Source: Symbiodinium natans (taxonomy: Eukaryota; Sar; Dinophyceae; Suessiales; Symbiodiniaceae). From it: 64,000 nucleotides of DNA. The DNA is taken from NCBI GenBank assembly GCA_905221605.1, contig CAJNDS010002109.1, forward strand, positions 401,168 to 465,167. The letters are read 5' to 3'. The notes beneath the pieces are model-generated. The model did no database searches. It was not told the origin of the DNA and was given only the letters and a program-made list of their open reading frames with translations. This document shows positions 8,104 to 16,082 of the stretch, one piece after another (position 1 is the first letter of the stretch; each line of letters begins with the position of its first letter). The translations under genes were made by a program, and so were the position numbers.

Positions 8104-8213
8104 AGAGGGCTTGCCCTAACCCTAAACCCTAAACCCTAAACCCCAAACCCCAAACCCCAAACCCTAAACCCTAAACCCTTGGGTTGTTGAGATGCTTGTT
8201 TTTGTGGCACAAC

Positions 8214-8304
8214 ATGTTCCCCTTATACTAACAGTCCTGAAAGGGGATTGTAGTAACCCCCTAGAATAATCCCTATCAAGGACTGTTAGTATAAGAGGGA
8301 ACAT
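8214..8304. mobile_element. foldback family F, copy 1
   Basis: About 25-base inverted ends ATGTTCCCCTTATACTAA ... TTAGTATAAGAGGGAACAT enclose about 40 bases. A second copy is at 26049-26190. Confidence 0.7.
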
Positions 8305-8418
8305 CCCAACGTTCAACCCCCAAGGCTATCCACTCCCTTCATCCTCACATGGCGCTTGAGATCACGCCCTGCCCGAAGCCTTTAGCCACCAAACGGTTCA
8401 CCTCATGGCCCCAAGCCT

Positions 8419-8508
8419 AAGTAATATAAGGGTCGGGACAATTACGAATAGTTTGCCCGGCCTTGTGGTCCCTATAGAGGCATACTATAATAAACACCCC
8501 AAAACCCT
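8419..8508. mobile_element. foldback family G, copy 1 (degenerate)
   Basis: TATAAGGGTCGGGACAATTACGAATAG, then TGTGGTCCCTATA and ATACTATAATA, follows the layout of the better copy at 47249. Confidence 0.45.
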
Positions 8509-9016
8509 ATTCTTGTTTTTGGTTTGTACAGATGCATGTGTCTAAGGGCATATGTCTGTCAGTTTGCTTGTCTTAAGTTGAAGCTTCTCTAGTGCATGTT
8601 GGCCGTCGAAGGCAGGGATCAGGATCAACGCGGGACTCTTGGGTGCGCGTGCCTGCGCAGCATGTCCCTAAACCCTAAACCCTAAACCCTAAACCCTAAA
8701 CCCTAAACCCTAAACCCTAAACCCTAAACCTAAGAACTCTATAAACGCTAAACCCTAAACCCAAGGCCCTTTCTCTTTTCGGGTGGGCTCAGGGTTTACG
8801 GCTCATGGGTTTATAGGTTTGATGGAGGGGTTAGGGCTTAGGGCAACCCGAAGCCCTAAACCCTAAACCCTTGGGGTTTCGGAGTAGCATGTAGGGTTTA
8901 GTGTGCCCTTTTGGGCTAAACCCTAAACCCTAAACCCTAAACCCTAAAGCCTAAACCTTAAACCCCAAACCCCAAACCCTAAACCCTAAACCCTAAACCC
9001 TAAACCCCCCTTTTGG

Positions 9017-9128
9017 GCCAAACTCCGGAAGCCCAGGGGTGAGCTGCAGCTCGAGGATTCGGACATCGACTGGGCGATTGCTGCCAGTCTTGCCGAGCAC
9101 GAGGAGGTTTCGGAGGGGTCCATAGCTA
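9017..9128 (+). other. exon-like island encoding a ubiquitin-interacting-motif-like helix
   Basis: Frame includes LEDSDIDWAIAASLAEHEE, which fits the UIM pattern of acidic residues, hydrophobic, Ala three positions later and Ser after another three. Sits between opposite-orientation arrays. No gene assigned. Confidence 0.35.
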
Positions 9129-9320
9129 GGCTTTTAGGGTTTAGGGTCTAAGGGTTTAGGGTTTGGGGGTTTAGGGTTTAGGGGTTTAGGGGTTTGGAGG
9201 TTTGGGGGTTTAGGGGTTTGGGGGTTTGGGGGTTTGGGGGTTTAGGGTTTAGGGTTTGGGGGTTTCGGGTAAGAAACACGGGCCCTTTGTCTATGGCGCC
9301 TTGCCTCCTGTAAGGAGTTG

Positions 9321-9403
9321 GTTCTGAAGTACGGGCCCTGGGGTTGAAAAGGGTATATCGCGGGGAAAATAAGGGATCCCCGTTTGAGGGCCCCTACAGA
9401 AGG
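9321..9403. mobile_element. foldback family J, copy 1
   Basis: TTCTGAAGTACGGGCCC at left and GGGCCCCTACAGAAG at right are imperfect inverted ends around GGGTTGAAAAGGG. Other copies are near 34098 and 38088. Confidence 0.55.
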
Positions 9404-9660
9404 GCATGAAGCTACACTTAGGTTGGGTTCAGAGTGTTGGGTTTTTTGCGTTTTAGGGTTCAGGGTCTAGGGTCTTTTAGGGTTTTAGGGTCTTGGGTTG
9501 AGGGTTTCGAGGTTTTAGGGTTCTAGGGCTAGGGTTTTTAGGGCTTAGGGTTTTAGGGTTTTGGGTGTCTTTTTTTGGTGTTGGGGGGCGGTTGGGTTTT
9601 ATGATTTAAGAGCTTTAGGCTTTCAGTTTTTCGGGGTTTTGGGGGTTTTAGGGTTTTAGG

Positions 9661-10140
9661 GACGTGGTGGCAAGCGACAAGAGATGCCTCGAAACCCATG
9701 GCCTGCGCTGCCCATCCTTGGTTGAGGCAGGCGTGGCACCGCTGAGCTTGATGGAGCAGGCTTGACAGAACTTCGCCCTTCGCCGTGAAATCCTGCGAAG
9801 ATACAAGAAGATGATTGTTCTTCCGCAGGCCCTGCGAAGGGATGTTGCTGAGTTTGAAGAGCCAACATCCAAAACGCCGCCTGGCTTTCATCGAACACTG
9901 AGGCAGTTATTTCCTGACAGAGCTTGTGTGTGTCCCCCCCTAAAGCCTAAACCCTACACCCTAAACCCTAAACCCGGATGCAGATGCTGCAGACTGGGAT
10001 TGCATTCGCGTATGCAGCTGCTGGATCTTGGCACGAGTAGTGAGACTCTGGAAGTCTGCCCCCTCTGTGGCGAAGTCGAGATCGACGTAGCCGACCCGCC
10101 AAGCAAGGCCTGGGAATGACGCGCCACCCACTGGTGCCCC
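9661..10140 (+). other. possible exons, unassigned
   Basis: Two non-repetitive stretches. In 9770-9900 the frame FALRREILRRYKKMIVLPQ continues to EFEEPTSKTPPG. In 10000-10119 a frame contains LEVCPLCGEVEI before a stop, a possible zinc site. A short CCCTAAA array separates them. I recognise no protein. Confidence 0.3.
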
Positions 10141-10369
10141 TTCCCTGGCTCCCAAATGGGGTCAACAAGGGTAGGAACAAGGGTAGGAGGGCTAGAAGTG
10201 AAACTATTGAAGCTGTAGAAGCTATTTCGGGTGTTAGGGTTTCGGGTCTAGGGTTTAAAGGGATGTAGACTCTATGTATGCCCTAAAAGCCCCAATTCCG
10301 TGATCCATATCCCTTCGTGACCCGATTGTTGAAGGAAGGAATGGGATAGTCTAAGCCCTAAACTCTATA

Positions 10370-10650
10370 ACCTCAAACCCTAAACCCTTAAACTCTTTGT
10401 CCCGAAGCTCTAGAACTCTAATCTCAAGCCCTCAACCCCAAATCTATAACCCTAAACCCTAGATTGAACTCTATATCCATAACCCTAAACACGAATCCAA
10501 AACTCGATGGCGTAAACTCCAGAACAGTACACCCGCCTTTTCCAAAACCCCAAACCCTTCAAGCCTTATCAGCCCTAAGCCCCAAGCCCTAAGCCCTAAG
10601 CCCTAAACCCTAAACCCTAAACCCTAAACCCTAAACCCTAAACCCTAAAC
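10370..10650. repeat. degenerate to pure CCCTAAA array
   Basis: Degenerate C-rich units from 10370 pass into pure CCCTAAA at 10582-10650, after CCCTAAG variants. Confidence 0.8.
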
Positions 10651-10961
10651 CTCCAAGCAGGGAGCGCTGCCGGAGGAGGTGGAGGAGGTGGTCGAGCTGG
10701 GAGGGTGCCTCGCTCGCCCTGGAGCCCTCAAGACTCCGGTCGCGGAAAATGTAGGCATTTACTAGGACGCAGAGTAGGTTAGTAACTTAAGTGCATGCTA
10801 TAGATATGATCTCAACTCTAACTCGGAGCCAGGGTTGGCAAGTGTATACTATAGATATGATTTCAACAATAACTTAGACCATTACTGCATTGGTTTAGGG
10901 GTTGGGCTCCCCAAAAAGCCCTTTAAACCGGGCCAGTTCATGGATTGGGGGAATATGGAGA
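10651..10961. other. possible exon and a direct repeat
   Basis: A GC-rich stretch (10655-10745) follows CAAGCAG|GG and is open in more than one frame. A direct repeat, ACTATAGATATGAT or close to it, lies at about 10798-10812 and 10848-10862, about 50 bases apart. The rest is unremarkable. Confidence 0.3.
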
Positions 10962-11078
10962 CTTGGAGCGCAGTGGTGCCTTTTGACCATTTGTTTTTTG
11001 CAGTTTTTGAGTTCCCTGATAAAGCAACCAACCCAAGAACGGGTGCCCTTGTTTTGAAATCGTTTCTGGGCTACCAGG
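10962..11078. mobile_element. foldback family A, copy 2 (diverged)
   Basis: CTTGGAGCGCAGTGGTGCC ... GAGTTCCCTGATAAAGCAACCAACC ... TTTCTGGGCTACCAGG matches family A in order. A 94-codon frame running through it is incidental. Confidence 0.6.
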
Positions 11079-11083
11079 AAGAT

Positions 11084-11192
11084 CTAAGACCCAGAGTAGG
11101 CCCTTATTCCCATTTTTAGGGTTTGGTTACCTTACAAGCCCCTTCAGACCAAAAAGGGACCCTTTCCTTCCTAGGTTACTCTTGGGTTTAGA
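11084..11192. mobile_element. foldback family B, copy 1
   Basis: TAAGACCCAGAGTAGGCCCTT ... ACCAAAAAGGGACCC ... CTAGGTTACTCTTGGGTTTA. Lies 5 bases after an A copy. Confidence 0.65.
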
Positions 11193-11809
11193 AGATTTAA
11201 GGATTACGGATTTTAGGGTTTAAAGATTTAGGGTTTTAGGCTGTTTAGCGGATGAAACTTCAGGACTCGGACCTAAGCAAGACTGTAGTTGTTGAAATAT
11301 TTGCATGAAATTTGGCTGCGAAGATCGGGTTTAGGGTGTAGGGTTTTGTGCGACAAGCACTCAAATTGGGGTTCAAGCATGGTAAGCCTGTGCTTATACT
11401 GACCCCCAAAACCCCAACAGCCTAAATATCCTTAGTCCCCAAATCCCTAAACCCTCAAACCCCACCACCACCCCAAGCCTTACATCCAAAGACTCAGCCC
11501 AAATGTCCGAAGAAAGGCTTGTGGCGAGCGAAGAGGCTCAGTTGCGCTGGGCTCCTCCGGCCTATCTTTAATGAGGGTCTCAGGGTTTAAGGTAAGCCCT
11601 AAACTCGAAACCCGAAACCCTAAACAGGCTTCAGGGTGTTTTGGGTCGTCAGGACTTGGGGGTCGAAGGTTGAAAGGCCTTCAGGGGAAAGGGCTTCAGA
11701 GAGTTCAGGGCTTAGTGATCTTTGTGGTGTTCAATGGGTTTCAGGCTTTGTGGTTGGGGACTGAAGGAGGCGTTTCAGGTTTCGGGTATAGGGTGTAGAG
11801 GCTAAACCC
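11193..11809. other. degenerate telomere-like background
   Basis: Scattered TTTAGGG-like and CCCTAAA-like units. A short frame MSEERLVASEEAQLRWAPP (from 11503) ends in a stop at 11571. Nothing else supportable. Confidence 0.4.
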
Positions 11810-12085
11810 TAAGCCCGAAGCCCTAAACCCTAAACCCTAAACCCTAAACCCTAAACCCTAAACCCTAAACCCTAAACCCTAAACCCTAAACCCTAAACCC
11901 TAAACCCTAAACCCTAAACCTTGAGGATTTCGGTGCCCAAGCACTGCCATGGGGTCATGGCGGCCAGCAGCACGTGCAGAGCACCATGGGCGTCATCCAC
12001 ACCATCGTAGGCAAACTTGAAGCCTTTAGTCCCTAAACCCTAAACCCTAAACCCTAAACCCTAAACCCTAAACCCTAAACCCAAA
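11810..12085. repeat. CCCTAAA arrays flanking an exon-like island
   Basis: Pure CCCTAAA at 11820-11919 and 12029-12082. Between them, after GAG|G at 11921, the frame DFGAQALPWGHGGQQHVQ continues to STMGVIHTIVG, a possible exon. Confidence 0.75.
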
Positions 12086-12208
12086 AAACCTCCCCCCTAA
12101 GCCCTATACCCTCAACCCTGAGCCCGAAACCCGAAAAATTCTAAACCCAGAAGGCAGCTGCGCACCCATCTGCAACAGTCCACATGCCTCAGCCAGAGCA
12201 GTAACTGC

Positions 12209-12319
12209 CTTGGTAGCCCAGTGGTACCCGTTTCCCTTTTTTGGGTTCAAGGTTCCCTTATAAAGTAACCAACCCAAAAAGGGGTGCCCTTATTGCAATA
12301 TGGTTACTGGGCTACTAAG
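12209..12319. mobile_element. foldback family A, copy 3, with 4-bp target duplication
   Basis: CTTGGTAGCCCAGTGG ... TACTGGGCTACTAAG is flanked by CTGC on both sides (12205-12208 and 12320-12323). Confidence 0.75.
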
Positions 12320-12751
12320 CTGCAGAACCTAAACCTATAGCTAGACACCCCTTAAACCCTAACCTCACATCCGTACAAGCATTCAGAACTCCCTTGAGGT
12401 TTGGGTTTAGGGGTTGAAGGTTTAGTGTTTATGGTTCAGGGTTTAGTGTTTATGGTTTAGGGTTTAGGGGTTGAGGGTTGGCTTAAGAGCTCAGGGCATG
12501 GCGTTCCTTTTTTCCTGCTGTTTACCTTAGGCCCTGCACTCTATAAACCCTAAACCCTACGCCCTAATGGAGTTTGACCTCGAGGGCCCTCATAGGCAAG
12601 AAAAAGTCCGCAAACCACGATTTCCTGGGGCCCAGCCCCGGGTCCTACTGATCGCCCTTGATTGTGAAGGCTGCGGTCTCCGGTTGCCTTATGAACCGGT
12701 AACCCTGGCTTCTTCCAACCCTAGACCCAAAACCCAAAACCCTAAACCCTA
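12320..12751. other. degenerate repeats and a possible exon
   Basis: TTTAGGG-like units (12400-12480), then at 12567 a frame MEFDLEGPHRQEKVRK leading to RVLLIALDCEGCGLRL, non-repetitive for about 130 bases. No homology recognised. Confidence 0.3.
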
Positions 12752-13320
12752 AGCCCTATATCCCTAAACCCTAAACCCTAAACCCTAAACCCTAATTAAG
12801 CCCTAAACCCTAAACCCTAAACCCTAAACCCTAAACCCCCTTTCATTCCTAGGCGACTCCTGTGCCCAGTCTCAGGCCCTGGAGGCGAGCCTCCGGCAAC
12901 CCCAGCCGGCGATCCAAGCCTGAGGTTCACAGCTTTTTTCTTCAGGGCATCCAGCCTTTCGGGTGTTTTTTGTTGTTTTTAGGGGGGGTTTAGGGTTTAG
13001 GGTTTAGGGTTTAGGGTCTAGGGTTTAGGGTTTAGGGTTTAGGGTTGAGGATTTAGGGTTTAGGGTTTAGGGTTAGGATTCCGTGTTTTTATAATACGGG
13101 GAGCTTTAATAAGGTTTGTAGCGCTATTAGGGGAGAAAGCGTTTGGGGTTTTCTAGGGTTCAGGGCATCATGTTGACTGGGTTGGAGGTTTGAGGTCTTC
13201 AGGCTTTCCATTTAAGATTTTCAGGGTTTTTAGGTCTGTTGGGTTTAGGGTTTAGGGTTTGGGGTTTAGGGTTTAGGGTTGAGGGTTTGGGGCTTAGGGT
13301 TTAGGGTTTAGGGTTTAGGG
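12752..13320. repeat. opposed telomere-like arrays
   Basis: CCCTAAA at 12752-12838 faces TTTAGGG at 12985-13075 and 13240-13320. The 12850-12930 gap holds GC-rich, possibly coding sequence. Confidence 0.8.
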
Positions 13321-13364
13321 GGTTTAGCATTTTGCCAGTAGAGCATCTAGCTTGTAGAATGTGG

Positions 13365-13470
13365 CCAGGCTGACCTGGCCGTGCTGCGCGCAAGAGTGAG
13401 AAGAAAAGCGTGCTCGAATCTTGGTGCTGAGTCCACGAAGTCAGCGCTTTTGTGCATATCCAAGGTACAC
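13365..13470 (+). other. exon-like island
   Basis: Frame QADLAVLRARVRRKACSN, then LGAESTKSALLCISK, ends at a GTACAC donor-like site. A minus-strand frame also stays open here, so strand is uncertain. Confidence 0.3.
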
Positions 13471-13639
13471 TTTCGTGATTTCTGCCCTGGCATTCGCCTC
13501 TTGGCCCAAACCCTAAACACAAAAACCTACAATCCCTGAACCCTAATTCCGAAACCCTGATTAAACCCCAAAACCGGGTCTAGGGCTAAATAGCTTCGAT
13601 TCCTTGTGAGACCCTAAACCCTAAACCCTGAACCCTAAA

Positions 13640-13736
13640 CCCTGAGGTTGTTTTCCGATCACCCGGCCGCGGGCTGCTCACGGGCTACTCGCCGCTCGTG
13701 GTGATCTTGGCCCCTCAGACGCAGACCCCCTCCAGG
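13640..13736 (+). other. exon-like island
   Basis: Frame VVFRSPGRGLLTGYSPLVV, then ILAPQTQTP, between CCCTAAA blocks. Unrecognised. Confidence 0.3.
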
Positions 13737-13796
13737 ACCCTAAACCATCCCAAGCCCTAAACCCTAAACATAGCCAGAAGCCCCAACTAAACGCTT

Positions 13797-14358
13797 TGCC
13801 CTAAACCCTAAACCCTAAACCAAAAACCCTAAACCCTAAACCCTAACAACTGCCGGCAGAAGCCCTAAACCTTTTGCCTTTGCTTTTCTTTCGGGGTCTT
13901 GGCGTCCTTGATCAACAACCTCAGCCGCAAGAGCACACCAAGCCCAGAACGTCAAAGCCTCCGGGTTTAGGGTTTAGGGTGTAGGGTGTAGGGTTTAGGG
14001 TTTAGGGTTTAGGGACAATATGGAGGGAATGGAGGTTTTCCTGGGAGAATCAAGAAAACGGACAAAATGACATAAACAAAAAGCAACAACTCCACCCAGT
14101 TCAAATCTAGCTCAACACTGCAAGAGCGCTCACGAGAAGGAGACAGAGAGAGAGAGAGGGAGAGAGAGAGAGAGAGAGAGAGAAAGATAGAGAGAGAGAG
14201 AGAGAGTAAGAGAGAGAGAGAGAGAGAGAATCCAAAACACAACCCAAATTCCCCAAACCCCAGGCCCGGAACCCTAACCCTAACCGCCCCCCAAACCCCC
14301 CCCCCCCCCAACCCCCCCCCCCCCCCAACCCCCCCCCCCCCCAACCCCCCCCCCCCCT
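13797..14358. repeat. telomere-like arrays, (AG)n and C-tracts
   Basis: CCCTAAA at 13797-13846, TTTAGGG at 13963-14011, (GA)n at 14139-14231, and near-continuous C-runs at 14289-14358. The long minus-strand frames here are low-complexity artefacts. Confidence 0.8.
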
Positions 14359-14363
14359 TGCAG

Positions 14364-14450
14364 CGCTAAGGTCATTTACGACAGCGTTTTCGGCTCCGTG
14401 CCCGGCCTAGACACTGGAAAACTGAAGGATTTCGAGTGGTCAGGGGTTTA
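14364..14450 (+). other. exon-like island with pyrimidine tract and CAG acceptor
   Basis: C-tract then TTGCAG precedes the frame AKVIYDSVFGSVPGLDTGK, continuing LKDFEW to a stop at 14450. Good coding character; protein unrecognised. Confidence 0.35.
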
Positions 14451-14654
14451 AGGTTTAGCGTTTAGGGGTTAGGGATTGAGTTTGGGTTGGGGTTTGGGCC
14501 TAGGGTCTAGGTCTAGGTAATGGTCTGCAGGCTTATAGGGTTTAGGGATGTTTGGGGTGTAAGTAGGCTTTCAGGGCGTTTTGTTGCGAAGTTTCGGGCT
14601 CATTCAGTCCAAGGCCTGCAATCAAAGGGTTTAACCCTGCTTATAGTACCCTAA

Positions 14655-14880
14655 ACCGCCTAAACCGCCTAAACCCTAAACCCTAAACCCTAAACCCTAA
14701 ACCCTAAACCCTAAACCCTAAACCGGGCATATAGGGGTTATGATGCAACGGCATGTGGACCGCAATGCCGAAGCCCTGCTTGAATATTCGCAAGGGCTCT
14801 TCGATCTAGGATCAAGTTTAGGGTTGAAGGGTTTGGGGTTTAGGGTTCAGGGTTTAGGGTTTAGGGTATAGGGTTCAGGG
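14655..14880. repeat. opposed telomere-like arrays around an exon-like island
   Basis: CCCTAAA (14655-14722) and TTTAGGG (14815-14880) flank 14740-14815, whose frame VMMQRHVDRNAEALLEYSQ continues GLFDLG. Confidence 0.7.
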
Positions 14881-15255
14881 TGACGTTCCGAAATGTCGCT
14901 GGTGTGTGCAGCGGTTTTGTGCTTTCTGCGCAGCTGCGAGACACATCGTGGTCTAGGAAGCTTTCCCGCTACCAGAATCTGTGCACGATGTCCACATGCC
15001 AGACATGTTGGTGGTTGAACTCTTCCCTAAACCTTAGGCCCTAGACCCTAAACCCTACTTGAACCTTCCTAAACAACCCTTAATCCCAAATCCTAGTCGA
15101 CATCAAGACTCCCTTGAGACCAACACAACTTCTCGCAGCCCTTGCCATTTCGAGGCCCTCGCCTCCGTCCCGAAGGGGGGAAACCTGGCGAAAGTCATCG
15201 GCGCCAGCGGATCCGTGTTGCGGCCGCCCCAGGGATGTAGGGTCTCGGGCATATC
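14881..15255. other. GC-rich unassigned stretch
   Basis: Non-repetitive sequence with frames open in more than one phase (15059-15265). No protein recognised and no clear splice sites. Confidence 0.3.
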
Positions 15256-15263
15256 AAGGGACT

Positions 15264-15403
15264 AAAGGAGGGACCCTAAGAAGGAACCTCAGGAGTTATT
15301 CATGGGTTTTTAGGGGCTACTTATAGTTATTTAAGAACTATATAAGGTTTTTATAGGGGTTTTATAGGAATAAGATTAAGGGTCCTTTTAGGGGTCCCTC
15401 CTT
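15264..15403. mobile_element. foldback family H, copy 1
   Basis: Ends AAGGAGGGACCC and GGGTCCCTCCTT are exact inverses. Internal AGGGGCTACTTATA and GGAATAAGATTAAGGGTCC. Copies 2 and 3 are at 25049 and 21200. Confidence 0.75.
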
Positions 15404-15944
15404 ATACCTCTACCCAAGGTGTAGACTGCTCCTAACCCTAAGGGTCCACGTACCTTGTTGCTTTTTCTGTTTGGCCTTTACAAAGCTCCTAATATAGAAG
15501 CTTCAGTGCCATGTTGGTACTTGAGTGAGGGTAACGCTACGCAAACCCTAAGCGACAAACCCTAAACCCTACCTTGACAGAACCCCAGAACCATCTGCTT
15601 CTGTTACTCGTCCCGCTTTTCCCGAGAGAGATCGTCCGTTTTTGTTTTGGGCTTTGCGGTTCTAGGTTGCCGGGGCGTTGGGTTCACTTCGCTCTCAAAG
15701 CCTCACAACGCACGTTTATTGCAGCTTTGGCCCCACAAGAAGGTGACCAAACACAGTTTTTGGGCCACGCAAGTCCTTGTATAAGTAGAGCCCACTAGAC
15801 CGCGCCATATAGACCGTGATTCGGAATGAAACCCAAAACCTAAGCCCGAAACCCCAAAACCCTACTCGCTCCTGGCCGGCCGCGGGATGCCAACCCCTAA
15901 GTGCTCGACACAAGGAACTTAGCTCAAGTTGCCAGAATAAGGAA
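15404..15944. other. unassigned non-repetitive DNA
   Basis: A frame at 15574-15798 (LLLLLVPLFPREIVRF, then FGLCGSRLPG) is open but unrecognised. Otherwise only scattered CCCTAAA units. Confidence 0.25.
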
Positions 15945-16005
15945 ACCCCTAACCCTAAACCCTAAACCCTAAACCCTAAACCCTAAACCCTAAACCCTAA
16001 ACCTA
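15945..16005. repeat. CCCTAAA array
   Basis: About eight tandem units just upstream of the first ankyrin gene. Confidence 0.85.
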
Positions 16006-16082
16006 AACCCCGGTATTGGGTCTATAAGATTAGGGCCGAGCTTGTGGCTGCTTGCGCCAGCTTTCCTTGCCAGACCTCTGCC

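Larger units (their letters stand above)
6809..8178. repeat. telomere-like CCCTAAA arrays and variants, 6.8-8.2 kb
   Basis: Arrays of CCCTAAA at 6809-6858, 6914-6930, 7551-7605, 7829-7990 (mixed with CCCCAAG and CCCCAAA) and 8113-8178. Between them lie a duplicated 60-base unit (6859-6913 and 6932-6987, starting TTTCGAAAACCCCCAC), a G-run at 7328-7346 and a hairpin GAAATCCCG/CGGGATTTC near 7500-7545. Both pure and degenerate units occur, unlike a functional telomere end. Confidence 0.85.
8667..9660. repeat. telomere-like arrays, 8.7-9.7 kb
   Basis: CCCTAAA at 8667-8728 and 8922-9006. TTTAGGG mixed with TTTGGGG at 9130-9263. Degenerate TTTTAGGG-like units at 9430-9660. Orientation switches at about 9.1 kb across an exon-like island. 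Confidence 0.85.

Noticed and set aside
6809-9006. A true chromosome end
   Set aside because: Arrays are short, occur in both orientations, include many variants and continue for 45 kb between genes.
10835-11119. 94-codon open frame
   Set aside because: It runs through a family A element into a family B element, so it is a chance frame.
14009-14344. Minus-strand Gly/Leu/Ser-rich frame
   Set aside because: Translation of C-tracts and an (AG)n repeat.
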